From Parasedimentitalea denitrificans (GTDB lineage: Bacteria; Pseudomonadota; Alphaproteobacteria; Rhodobacterales; Rhodobacteraceae): a stretch of 64,000 nt of DNA. The stretch's first letter is position 1. Each line of letters begins with the position of its first letter. Positions 44,768-53,461 of the stretch are shown here, piece after piece. Under the pieces are notes generated by a model. The model searched no databases and was not told the origin of the DNA. It worked only from the letters and a program-made list of their open reading frames with translations. The translations under genes and the position numbers were made by a program. The stretch lies in the NCBI RefSeq assembly GCF_011813015.1, contig NZ_QHLQ01000001.1:248001-312000 (forward strand). The letters are read 5' to 3'.

Positions 44768-45906
44768 GCCGCGGCCTCCAGTTCTTGGGCGAGATCAGCA
44801 AACAGCGCTGAAATCATCTGTTTTGACGTGTTCAATGTGACCGAGACCCGCAGACGTGAGGTGCCGCGGGGGACGGTGGGCGGGCGGATGCCGCGCATAT
44901 CATAGCCGCGTTCTTGCAGGGCGCTGGCCACAGCCATGGTGCGTTTGTCGTCGCCGATGATGATCGGCAGGATCTGGCTTTGAAAGCCTCTTAACCCGCA
45001 ATATTTTTCGGCCTCAGCCTGAGAGTGGTGGATCAACTCCCAAGCCTGTTGCTGACGCGCGGGGTTATCACGCAATTCTTGCAGAGATGCGCGCACCAGA
45101 GCCGCATTCAAAGGTGATGGCGCGGTGGCAAAGATAAAGGCGCGGGCCTTGTTAATCAGGGTCTCTATCAAGGTGGACGCGCCACAGATCAGCGCGCCGG
45201 ACACACCCAGCGCCTTGCCGCAGGTGTGCAGGGACAGCACGTTGGGCAGGTGGGCGATGGCATGGCCAAGCCCCCTGCCCTGATCGCCGAACACGCCGGT
45301 CGAATGCGCCTCGTCCAGCACCAGAACTGCACCTTCGCGGGTTGCCAAGTCTGACAGTTCGGCAATTGGGGCGCAATCGCCATCCATGGAATACACAGCC
45401 TCTACCGCGATCCAGATCTGGCCGGTGCCACCTTCGGCGCGCCACTGGGTAATGGCATTTTCAGCGGCAGAGACATCGTTATGGGCAAAGCTGCGGGTCT
45501 CAGCCCGGCCCAGCCTCATGCCATCATGGGTGCTGGCGTGGATCAGCGCATCATAGAGCACCAGATCACCATGTTGCGGCAGCGCAGAAAAGATCGCCAT
45601 ATTGCCGGTAAAGCCGCCATTGATAAAAAGCGCGCTTTCCGTGCCGAAAAACGCGGCAGCCTCAGACTCAAGCAACTGGTGCTCGCCGTCATTGCCGCGC
45701 AGCAATCGAGAACCGCCTGCCCCCACGGGCACGCCACGCGCCAATGCTGCATTTGCAGCATCGCGCAGCACGTCAGACCCGGCCAACCCAAGGTAATCGT
45801 TCGAAGCAAAGTCATGCCCGGTGCGAGGCATCAGACTGCGATAGCGGCCCCGCGACCGGAGTGCATCCAGCGCCTTTTGATGGCGCGGGAAAGCGCCCGT
45901 GCTCAT
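44764..45906 (-). CDS. bioF: 8-amino-7-oxononanoate synthase
   Basis: BioF condenses pimeloyl-ACP or -CoA with L-alanine. The 380-residue PLP enzyme has [31 protein letters not shown], the [18 protein letters not shown]-aspartate block and the Schiff-base lysine in [12 protein letters not shown]. It is coupled by 4-bp overlaps to bioB and bioD. Confidence 0.95.
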   Translation of the reverse strand: MSTGAFPRHQKALDALRSRGRYRSLMPRTGHDFASNDYLGLAGSDVLRDAANAALARGVPVGAGGSRLLRGNDGEHQLLESEAAAFFGTESALFINGGFTGNMAIFSALPQHGDLVLYDALIHASTHDGMRLGRAETRSFAHNDVSAAENAITQWRAEGGTGQIWIAVEAVYSMDGDCAPIAELSDLATREGAVLVLDEAHSTGVFGDQGRGLGHAIAHLPNVLSLHTCGKALGVSGALICGASTLIETLINKARAFIFATAPSPLNAALVRASLQELRDNPARQQQAWELIHHSQAEAEKYCGLRGFQSQILPIIIGDDKRTMAVASALQERGYDMRGIRPPTVPRGTSRLRVSVTLNTSKQMISALFADLAQELEAAA

Positions 45907-46880
45907 TTAGATCCGTCGCAACCAACCGCCATAGGCGTAATGCCAAGACGAGCAAACAGCGCGCTGTCTTTATCCTCTTCGGGGTTATCGGCGGTCAGCA
46001 AGGTTTCACCGACAAAGATCGAGTTTGCACCCGCAAAGAAACACATAGCCTGCATCTCATCGCTCATGTCTGTACGACCCGCAGACAAGCGTACGTGGGA
46101 CTTGGGCATCAGGATACGGGCCAACGCGACGGTGCGGACAAATTCGATCGGGTCCAGCTTGGCCACATCAGCCAGCGGGGTGTCGTCGATCGGGATCAGC
46201 ATGTTGACTGGCACCGAGTCTGGGTGCTCTTCAAGCGTCGCAAGGGCCAGCATCATGTCGATGCGGTCCATCTGCTTTTCGCCCATGCCGACAATACCGC
46301 CGGCACAGACCTTGATACCGGCCTCGCGCACCTTGTTCAGTGTGTCGATCCGGTCGGCAAAGGTGCGGGTTGTGATGATTTCGGAGTAGTAGCGCTCAGA
46401 CGTGTCGATGTTGTGGTTGTAATAATCCAGACCGGAATCACGCAGACGGAACACCTGTTCCTCGTCCAGCATGCCCAGCGTCATGCAGGTTTCCATGCCG
46501 AGATCTTTGACACCTTTGACCATCGCCTCTAGTGCGGCCATGTCGCGATCCTTGGGCGAGCGCCATGCAGCGCCCATGCAATAGCGTGTCGCGCCGCCCT
46601 CTTTGGCCTTGCGGGCCTCGGAAATCACACGCTCAACCTCGATCAGTTTCGACGCAGACAGCTGCGCACCATTGCGAGCCGACTGCGAGCAATAGGCGCA
46701 ATCTTCGGCGCAACCACCGGTCTTGATGCTGAGCAGTTTGGATTTCTGCACCTGATTGGGGTCAAAATTCTCGCGGTGCACAGTTTGGGCGCGGAACAAA
46801 AGATCCATGAAAGGAAGGTTGTAAATTGCCTCCGCTTCCTCGCGGGTCCAGTCATTGCGGATAGGGCTAGCGTCCAACAT
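45903..46880 (-). CDS. bioB: Biotin synthase
   Basis: BioB is a radical SAM enzyme that inserts sulfur into dethiobiotin. The 325-residue protein has the cluster motif [11 protein letters not shown] (about residues 53-63), the [15 protein letters not shown] block and the C-terminal [12 protein letters not shown]. The ATG at 46880 follows a good Shine-Dalgarno (gggaga). It is first in the bioBFDAGC operon and has two BioR-type sites upstream. Confidence 0.97.
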   Translation of the reverse strand: MLDASPIRNDWTREEAEAIYNLPFMDLLFRAQTVHRENFDPNQVQKSKLLSIKTGGCAEDCAYCSQSARNGAQLSASKLIEVERVISEARKAKEGGATRYCMGAAWRSPKDRDMAALEAMVKGVKDLGMETCMTLGMLDEEQVFRLRDSGLDYYNHNIDTSERYYSEIITTRTFADRIDTLNKVREAGIKVCAGGIVGMGEKQMDRIDMMLALATLEEHPDSVPVNMLIPIDDTPLADVAKLDPIEFVRTVALARILMPKSHVRLSAGRTDMSDEMQAMCFFAGANSIFVGETLLTADNPEEDKDSALFARLGITPMAVGCDGSK

Positions 46881-46899
46881 GTGATCTCCCACGGGAAAA

Positions 46900-46909
46900 T
46901 TATAGATAA
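46900..46909. promoter_or_regulatory. BioR-type operator 1
   Basis: ttatagataa matches the alphaproteobacterial BioR consensus TTATMKATAA. It lies 20 bp before the bioB start, where binding would block transcription or initiation. Confidence 0.8.
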
Positions 46910-46941
46910 TTTACTGACCGGACCTCTCCGATTTCGGTGAT

Positions 46942-46951
46942 TAATAGATAA
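46942..46951. promoter_or_regulatory. BioR-type operator 2
   Basis: taatagataa matches the BioR consensus with one change and lies 42 bp (four helical turns) from operator 1. Confidence 0.6.
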
Positions 46952-47114
46952 TTCCTCATAGAGGTTTCAAGCCCCATTACCAAACTGCCGCAATTAGCCG
47001 CAGAATACCTCGCCTCACTGCGCGCAGGCGCACAGGTTCCGCGCCCTGACGCCGATTGCGCGGCAACGATGCACGGCTATCTTAGAGACAACACAAGCCT
47101 TCAGGAGACCAGCA

Positions 47115-48026
47115 ATGTCGCTAAGACCCGTACTCGAAACCCGCAACGCGATGCCAACCATAGAGGGTGCAGGCGTCAAACTGCACCGCGCCTTTGGTTT
47201 TCAGGACCCCAGCGAACTGGACCCATTCCTGCTATTCGACGATTTTCGCAACGAACGCCCCGAAGATTTTCAGAAAGGCTTTCCCTGGCACCCCCATCGC
47301 GGCATCGAAACCATCACTTATGTGCTGTCTGGCACCGTTGACCACACGGACTCACTCGGCAACAGCGGAACCCTAGGCGCTGGCGACGTGCAATGGATGA
47401 CCGCCGGGTCCGGGATCATGCATCAGGAAATGCCCAACGGTAACACGGCGGGCCAGATGCATGGGTTTCAGCTGTGGGGCAACTTGCCCAGCGCGCAAAA
47501 GATGACCGCGCCGCGCTATCAGGATGTGGCTAGCAAAGAGATCCCTGAGGTCATTGATGACGACGGCACCCGCGTGCGGGTCATTGTAGGGGAGTTCTGG
47601 GGCAAGCGCGGTCCGGTTGATGGAATTGCCGCCGACCCTCAGTATCTGGATGTTTTTGTGCCAGCCGGGGTGAAAAAAACTTTCAAGATCGACACTTACC
47701 GCCGCGCCTTTGCCTATGTGTTCGAAGGTCAGGCGGCGTTCTCCGATGCCTCTGTTCCACAAGGGGTGTTGCTGGAGAAAGAAGTGGCGGGTGAAGAACT
47801 GCAAATTCGCGACATGTCGGGTGATCGTACATTGGTCCGCTTTGGCAGCGGGGATGAAGTTACGGTAATGGCAGGCCCCGAAGGAGTGCGGTTCCTGCTC
47901 ATTTCAGGCGCGCCGATTGATGAGCCAGTAGCGTGGCACGGGCCGATTGTGATGAATACCCAGGCCGAACTGCAAAAGGCATTTGCTGAGCTGCGCAACG
48001 GTAGTTTTATCCGCCCTGCGCACTAA
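47115..48026 (+). CDS. Pirin family protein
   Basis: The 303-residue double-cupin protein has the metal-binding block HPHRGIETITYVLSG (about 55-69) and MTAGSGIMHQEMP (about 95-107). Bacterial pirins may act as quercetin dioxygenases or as regulators of metabolic enzymes; the role here is unknown. It is divergent from the biotin operon. Confidence 0.9.
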   Translation: MSLRPVLETRNAMPTIEGAGVKLHRAFGFQDPSELDPFLLFDDFRNERPEDFQKGFPWHPHRGIETITYVLSGTVDHTDSLGNSGTLGAGDVQWMTAGSGIMHQEMPNGNTAGQMHGFQLWGNLPSAQKMTAPRYQDVASKEIPEVIDDDGTRVRVIVGEFWGKRGPVDGIAADPQYLDVFVPAGVKKTFKIDTYRRAFAYVFEGQAAFSDASVPQGVLLEKEVAGEELQIRDMSGDRTLVRFGSGDEVTVMAGPEGVRFLLISGAPIDEPVAWHGPIVMNTQAELQKAFAELRNGSFIRPAH

Positions 48027-48208
48027 ATACTCAACGGTCCAATACTCAACTAAGCGCAAAATATTTTCGGCATGATGTCCTAACGCCACGTGATGCTGGA
48101 AATTTTCGACACAATCTGTCACTGTGAGGATGGGGAAATTTAATCCCCTCCAAACTGAACGCCAAACTTTCTTGACTAGTGTTTTCATTTTTTGGGGATT
48201 TTCCTAGA

Positions 48209-49087
48209 ATGAAATTGCAACACGCCATGAACCACCCGCTGGACGGCGCGATGATCGAAAGACTTCATCTTCGCAGCGAAAACTCGGCTGCGCTCAAAAT
48301 CATTCGCGGTCTTATTCATTCAAGTGACGCTGTCAGTCGTACTTTGTTTGGCCACCCATTCCTTGCGCTCCGGGAAAGTGAGGATTTTCTACGGCAAATG
48401 GACGGACTAGAGGGCGCCGATCTTATCCACTCACTGATGGAACAAGAAGGCGGCACGACAGTCATTGCACATGGGTTACAGCATATTCCTGATGACGGCC
48501 CGATCATCATTGCCGCAACGCACCCCACCGGCATGTTTGATTTTGCCGCCCACGCATCTGCGCTGCTGGACAAGCGGCCAGATATGAAGGTGGTCGCCAA
48601 CCGTGAGGCCGAAAAGTTCGTTGGCTCTGATATCATCATCCAGGTCACCGTCGACAAGCGTAACAAAACTGTGTCTGGGGGCAAAACCCAACAGGCAATG
48701 CAGGCCCATTTAAAAGACGGTGGCGCATTGTTGATCTTTGGCTCTGGCCGGGTGCCGGATTTCAAACAAGGCCACTTGGTCGAGCCAGCCTGGCGGCGGG
48801 GGGCCACCACCATATCAAAACTCTGTCAGGCACCGATAGTTGCAGCCGCGTTGAATGCCCGAAACTCAAACGCCTATTACCGAACCCGCGCCTTCGCTCG
48901 GTTTATCAGTGGTGGCAACGATCATTTCGGCGCTATGATCGCATCTCTGCGCTATTCGGCGGAACTGTTGGAAAAACTGGGTGGCAAATATGATGTGCTA
49001 TACTCACCGGAACTGCCCCCTGGAACAGATCCTGCCACGCTGAAACACACCGCCGAGGGATTGGTGCCTGGGTTGTATCAGACCTAA
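48209..49087 (+). CDS. Lysophospholipid acyltransferase family protein
   Basis: The 292-residue protein resembles PlsC-type acyltransferases, with ATHPTGMFDF in place of the HX4D motif (here the spacing is HX5D), a conserved VANREAEKFV, and FGSGRVPDF in place of the FPEG motif. It probably transfers an acyl chain to a lipid head group at the inner membrane. The ATG at 48209 is preferred to an upstream GTG, though the ribosome binding site is not strong. The substrate is unknown. Confidence 0.75.
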   Translation: MKLQHAMNHPLDGAMIERLHLRSENSAALKIIRGLIHSSDAVSRTLFGHPFLALRESEDFLRQMDGLEGADLIHSLMEQEGGTTVIAHGLQHIPDDGPIIIAATHPTGMFDFAAHASALLDKRPDMKVVANREAEKFVGSDIIIQVTVDKRNKTVSGGKTQQAMQAHLKDGGALLIFGSGRVPDFKQGHLVEPAWRRGATTISKLCQAPIVAAALNARNSNAYYRTRAFARFISGGNDHFGAMIASLRYSAELLEKLGGKYDVLYSPELPPGTDPATLKHTAEGLVPGLYQT

Positions 49088-49102
49088 GCCTTTAGCCTGA
49101 AC

Positions 49103-49585
49103 TCAACCCTGCGTGCCAGACCACCGATACACGGTCTCGTCGCCATGTGCTTCTCCTGCGAATCCCGCCCGTTGAAGCAGCCGAGCCGAGGCGGTATTGT
49201 CGTGCATGACGCCGCCGCTAAGGGTGACATCCGTACCACGATACCGATCTTGCAGCGCTGCAATCAGCTCTGTCGCCAGCCCCTGCCCCCAAACCCTCTG
49301 GGCCAAGAGATAACCCAGATGACGGTCGGAACTGTTCGGTTCAGCATTTGACAGGATCAGTAGCCCAACGCCCGCACCCGACGGCTCAAACAAACCCACG
49401 ACCTCTGCCTGTTTTGACAAGATGGTCAGGAAATTGCGCTGACTGATCTGCGTGGTTAAGCCATGAAAGCCGGGCGGCAGGAACGCCACAACATCTGGCG
49501 CGAACAAAGCCGCCAAATCATCCCGGCTTAACTGCTGCCAGTGCCCGCCACGCAGACGTTCCGTAGACAACCCGACCGACGTCAC
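49103..49585 (-). CDS. GNAT family acetyltransferase
   Basis: The 160-residue protein has the GNAT acetyl-CoA loop LAQRVWGQGLATELI (about 105-120) and the NTASARLLQRAGF block near residue 140, typical of RimJ/RimL-type acetyltransferases. The GTG at 49585 overlaps the upstream tetR stop by 4 bp (GTGA), which supports this start and coupled translation. The substrate is unknown. Confidence 0.85.
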   Translation of the reverse strand: MTSVGLSTERLRGGHWQQLSRDDLAALFAPDVVAFLPPGFHGLTTQISQRNFLTILSKQAEVVGLFEPSGAGVGLLILSNAEPNSSDRHLGYLLAQRVWGQGLATELIAALQDRYRGTDVTLSGGVMHDNTASARLLQRAGFAGEAHGDETVYRWSGTQG

Positions 49586-50169
49586 GTCGTCACGGCCCGG
49601 CGCACCATTTCCCAATAGCTGGTTTCGACCTGATCCAGCGACAGGCGCCCACCAGAGCGATACCAGGTGTTGACGCCGTTCAGCATTGCAATAATCGCCA
49701 GAGTAGTGATCTTGGTATCCGGCACCGAAAACACGCGCTCGGAGACACCCAGCCTTAGAATCGTCTCAAGGGTGTTTTCATACTCGCGACGCAGAGATTC
49801 GATCACTGTAAAGTTCTCTTCCGACAGATTGCGCAGCTCCATATAGGCAATGAAAACTGCGTCAGGGTTTTCAAAGTTGAAGCGGATATGAAACCGAGTG
49901 AAACCCTCTAGCTGTGACAGGGCATCGCCAGCGACCGATTGATCCCGCCACGCGGTCAGCAGCTCGGTCATGTGGGTTTCCATCAATCGAAACAGCAGGC
50001 TTTGCTTGTCCGGGGTATAGTTATACAGCGCCCCAGCCTGCACCCCCACCGCACTTGCAATCTGGCGCATCGACACAGCCGCAAAGCCGTGCTGGGCGAA
50101 CAGCCGCAGCGCCGCATCCTGTATACGGGGGCCGGTGATACCGGAGTGAGATCCTTGAGTGCGCGCCAT
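49582..50169 (-). CDS. TetR family transcriptional regulator
   Basis: The 195-residue protein has an N-terminal helix-turn-helix (about 14-60, with RQIASAVGVQAGALYNYTPDK) and a C-terminal ligand domain of the type found in fatty-acid-related TetR proteins. It is translated with the downstream acetyltransferase. The gene it controls is not evident. Confidence 0.87.
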   Translation of the reverse strand: MARTQGSHSGITGPRIQDAALRLFAQHGFAAVSMRQIASAVGVQAGALYNYTPDKQSLLFRLMETHMTELLTAWRDQSVAGDALSQLEGFTRFHIRFNFENPDAVFIAYMELRNLSEENFTVIESLRREYENTLETILRLGVSERVFSVPDTKITTLAIIAMLNGVNTWYRSGGRLSLDQVETSYWEMVRRAVTT

Positions 50170-50264
50170 GAGGACAGGCTATCTGAACAGACGTTCAGAA
50201 AAAACCCCTGCTTGCGACTTTTCCAAGAAACAGGCATCAAAGTCACGGACAAAGGACCTATGAC

Positions 50265-50525
50265 ATGCGACGCTCTCTCTCTCTGACAACCTGCGCCTGC
50301 GTTCTGACGCTAATGGCCACTGCCTGCACCAGAGTACCCGAACTGGAAGATCAACTAACCCCAGATCTGAAATCCGCCGACTACCCAGATCTGATCCCGC
50401 TAGAGCAGGCCCTTGCCCCGCTACCGCTGCCCGAAACCCAAAGCGCCGAGCTGGAACAGCAATTGCTGTCCCGCAGCGCCAGTTTGCAGCAACGTGCCAG
50501 AGCATTGCAGTCTATTTCAAACTAG
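50265..50525 (+). CDS. Small predicted lipoprotein
   Basis: The 86-residue protein has a signal segment ending in the lipobox LMATAC, so cysteine about 21 would be lipidated. The mature part is acidic and proline/leucine-rich with a heptad-like C-terminal helix (about 64-84). No family was recognised. It is divergent from the tetR gene with 95 bp between. Confidence 0.7.
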   Translation: MRRSLSLTTCACVLTLMATACTRVPELEDQLTPDLKSADYPDLIPLEQALAPLPLPETQSAELEQQLLSRSASLQQRARALQSISN

Positions 50526-50929
50526 TCAAACTTGGGGCCTACCCGCTCCATATGGCAGGTTGTCTAAAAAGCATTACGGTCAAACAGCGCCACACTTGAA
50601 TGTGACGCTCAAACGAATCTGCTCCCCTTTGGGCCACAGCCAAGCTCCTTCAAATTCCCAAGACAATGAAACCGAGGGCTCCCGCCCGTCGTCAGGCATC
50701 TTAGATGCCGTCCTCCCGTTGGGCGTGGCGCCGCGAAGCGGCGCCACGCCCAAACCAGCCGGTGGTATCGGCTTTGCCGATGGAACAAGATGGTGCGGGA
50801 GACTTCCGCCTGCCTTAAAATCCGCCCTAATGAACGGACCACTGGCTTGCTAGCTGACCTTCCCCCGTTGCACCCTTGGGCAGAGCCGGCTAAGGCGGAA
50901 GGCGAAGAGAAAACAAGGGATCACCAGCT
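50526..50929. other. Intergenic region of 404 bp with a strong hairpin
   Basis: No gene was recognised. A perfect 16-bp inverted repeat lies at 50719-50753. The last 60 bp include the ribosome binding site region of hom. Confidence 0.55.
50719..50753. repeat. Perfect 16-bp inverted repeat with a 3-nt loop
   Basis: ttgggcgtggcgccgc and its exact complement flank gaa. No T-run follows. It is far from both genes and is not related to the cgcctgacc elements. Confidence 0.85.
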
Positions 50930-52216
50930 ATGACACAGCCGCTTCGTCTTGGGATTGCAGGTTTGGGCACCGTCGGAATTGGCGTGGTGAAAATCATCCG
51001 CCGTCAAGCCGCCTTGCTAGAGGCCCGCACCGGGCGTCCGGTGGTCATCTCGGCTGTATCCGCCCGTGATGCAAACAAAGATCGCGGCATTTCGCTGAGC
51101 CAGTATGCCTGGGAAACCGATCCCGTGGCCTTGGCTGTGCGCGACGATGTCGATGTTTTTGTTGAACTGATGGGCGGCCACGAAGGCCCGGCCAAAGCTG
51201 CAACCGAAGCCGCATTGGCGGCTGGCAAGGATGTGGTCACCGCCAACAAGGCGCTGTTGGCGGTTCACGGTCAGGCGCTAGCCGAACAGGCCGAAGCCAA
51301 AGGTCAGGTCATTCGCTTTGAGGCGGCTGTGGCTGGCGGAATTCCGGTGATCAAATCGCTGACCGAAGGGCTGGCGGGCAATGAAATCACCCGCGTCATG
51401 GGCGTGATGAATGGCACCTGCAACTATATCCTGACCCAGATGCAGGCCACCGGTCAGGGCTATAACGCCCTGTTCGAAGAATGCGGCAAGCTGGGTTATC
51501 TAGAAGCCGACCCCAACCTAGACGTCGGCGGTATTGATGCCGGCCACAAGCTGGCGCTGCTGGCCTCGATTGCCTTTGGCTCCAAGCCCACCTTTGACCG
51601 GGTGCAGCTAGAAGGCATCCAGCGCATCACTTTGGAAGATATCAACCAGGCTGCTGACATGGGCTTTCGCATCAAGCTTTTGGGTGTCGCTCAGCGCACC
51701 GCCCGCGGGCTGGAACAGCGGATGTCACCCTGTTTGGTTCCGGCAGACTCTCCACTGGGACAGCTGGAAGGCGGCACCAATATGGTGGTGATCGAAGGTG
51801 ATGCGGTAGAACAGGTTGTGCTGCGTGGACCGGGTGCCGGTGAAGGCCCGACAGCCAGCGCCGTTCTGGGCGATATTTGTGACCTTGCTCGCGGCCTGCG
51901 GATTGCCACCTTCGGTCAACCCGCGACCGGTTTGCAGGACATTCCGGCAGCGCAAACCGGCCTGCCCGCACCCTATTATCTGCGTCTGGCCCTGCACGAC
52001 AAACCCGGCGCGCTGGCCAAAGTGGCCGCAGCCCTTGGTGATGCGGCCGTATCAATCGACCGGATGCGTCAGTACAGCCATTCCGAGCCCACAGCCCCGG
52101 TTCTGATCGTGACCCACAAATGCACCCGCGCTACACTGGACATCGCACTAGAGGCCCTGGCGGCCAGTGATGTTGTTGATGGCACGCCGGTTGCACTGCG
52201 CATTGAAGAGCTCTGA
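50930..52216 (+). CDS. hom: Homoserine dehydrogenase
   Basis: The enzyme reduces aspartate semialdehyde to homoserine for threonine and methionine synthesis. The 428-residue protein has the NAD(P) site GIAGLGTVGIGVV, VVTANKALLA, the catalytic region EAAVAGGIPVIKSL with GVMNGTCNYIL, and a C-terminal ACT domain (about 345-428) for feedback control by threonine. Length fits the single-function enzyme. Confidence 0.97.
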   Translation: MTQPLRLGIAGLGTVGIGVVKIIRRQAALLEARTGRPVVISAVSARDANKDRGISLSQYAWETDPVALAVRDDVDVFVELMGGHEGPAKAATEAALAAGKDVVTANKALLAVHGQALAEQAEAKGQVIRFEAAVAGGIPVIKSLTEGLAGNEITRVMGVMNGTCNYILTQMQATGQGYNALFEECGKLGYLEADPNLDVGGIDAGHKLALLASIAFGSKPTFDRVQLEGIQRITLEDINQAADMGFRIKLLGVAQRTARGLEQRMSPCLVPADSPLGQLEGGTNMVVIEGDAVEQVVLRGPGAGEGPTASAVLGDICDLARGLRIATFGQPATGLQDIPAAQTGLPAPYYLRLALHDKPGALAKVAAALGDAAVSIDRMRQYSHSEPTAPVLIVTHKCTRATLDIALEALAASDVVDGTPVALRIEEL

Positions 52217-52359
52217 TTGCCGCCACAACGGCTAAAAACAGTGCAAAAACCCAATCAGCGGCCATGTCAGGCCGCTGTGACCGCTATCGGCCCTTGCCCG
52301 CCCTGCCCCGCACGGGGTATGCGACGAACGACCCTCTATGATTGAGACAGGATATTTAC

Positions 52360-53343
52360 ATGACCTCGAACACCACTGACGTTGCATTTAACGACCGGAT
52401 GTTGTCGCTGGGCCTGGCCCGTGTTGCAGAACAAGCGGCGCTGGCCTCGGCCTCGCTGGTTGGGCGTGGCGACGAAAAGGCTGCTGATCAGGCGGCGGTC
52501 AACGCCATGCGTGAGCAGCTGAACCTGCTGGACATCGCCGGTGTTGTGGTCATCGGTGAAGGCGAGCGTGACGAGGCCCCGATGCTGTTCATTGGCGAAG
52601 AAGTCGGCACCGGCAAAGGCCCCGGCGTGGACATCGCGCTGGACCCTCTGGAAGGCACCACGCTGACCGCCAAAGACATGCCCAACGCGCTGACCGTGAT
52701 TGCCATGGGTCCACGTGGTTCGATGCTGCACGCGCCAGACACATACATGGACAAGCTGGCCATTGGTCCCGGTTTTGAAGAGGGTGTTGTCAATTTGGAC
52801 ATGTCCCCACGTGAGCGGGTTGAGGCCCTAGCCAAGGCCAAAGGCTGCGAAGCGAGTGACATCACTGTCTGCATTCTGGAGCGTCCGCGCCACGAAGCGA
52901 TGATCGCTGAGGTTCGCGAAACCGGTGCTGCTATCCGCCTGATCACAGACGGTGACGTGGCTGGTGTCATGCACTGCGCCGAGAGCGAGATTACAGGCAT
53001 CGACATGTACATGGGCCAAGGCGGCGCACCCGAGGGTGTTCTGGCCGCTGCTGCGCTGAAATGCATGGGCGGACAGATTTTTGGTCGCCTGTTGTTCCGC
53101 AACGATGACGAAAAGGGCCGCGCAGCCAAGGCTGGCATCACCGATCTGGACCGCGTCTACACCCGTGACGAGATGGTGACGCAGGACGTTATCTTTGCCG
53201 CCACCGGCGTGACCGGTGGTTCGCTGCTGCCCGAGATCAAGCGCAGCCCGGGCTGGGTTGAAACCACCACCCTCCTGATGCGCTCGCGCACCGGGTCGGT
53301 ACGTCGGATGTCTTACCGCACACCGCTGGCACCGCACCAGTAA
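52360..53343 (+). CDS. glpX: Fructose-1,6-bisphosphatase class II
   Basis: GlpX hydrolyses fructose 1,6-bisphosphate in gluconeogenesis. The 327-residue protein has the metal-binding GEGERDEAPMLFIGE (about 67-81), DIALDPLEGTTLTAK (about 93-107) and GQGGAPEGVLAAAALKCMGG. The ATG at 52360 is preferred over an in-frame TTG upstream. A terminator follows. It lies 143 bp after hom, an arrangement common in this group. Confidence 0.95.
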   Translation: MTSNTTDVAFNDRMLSLGLARVAEQAALASASLVGRGDEKAADQAAVNAMREQLNLLDIAGVVVIGEGERDEAPMLFIGEEVGTGKGPGVDIALDPLEGTTLTAKDMPNALTVIAMGPRGSMLHAPDTYMDKLAIGPGFEEGVVNLDMSPRERVEALAKAKGCEASDITVCILERPRHEAMIAEVRETGAAIRLITDGDVAGVMHCAESEITGIDMYMGQGGAPEGVLAAAALKCMGGQIFGRLLFRNDDEKGRAAKAGITDLDRVYTRDEMVTQDVIFAATGVTGGSLLPEIKRSPGWVETTTLLMRSRTGSVRRMSYRTPLAPHQ

Positions 53344-53402
53344 GACGGATGCCAGAAGCGGCTTGCGCCGCTGCCTCCGGCGGAGGTATTTAGAACAAGA
53401 AG

Positions 53403-53437
53403 AAAGGCCGGACCTAGCAACAAGGTTCGGCCTTTTG
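53403..53437 (+). terminator. Terminator of glpX
   Basis: A stem of about 10 bp (aaggccggacc with ggttcggcctt) with a 9-nt loop is followed by TTTTG, 60 bp after the glpX stop. Confidence 0.85.
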
Positions 53438-53461
53438 TCATATGAAGCGGAGAATTGCGCC

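Noticed and set aside
50856..50890. Possible sixth copy of the palindromic element (gctgaccttcccccgttgcaccctt)
   Set aside because: Only one arm is recognisable and the complementary arm is missing, so it may be chance or a remnant.
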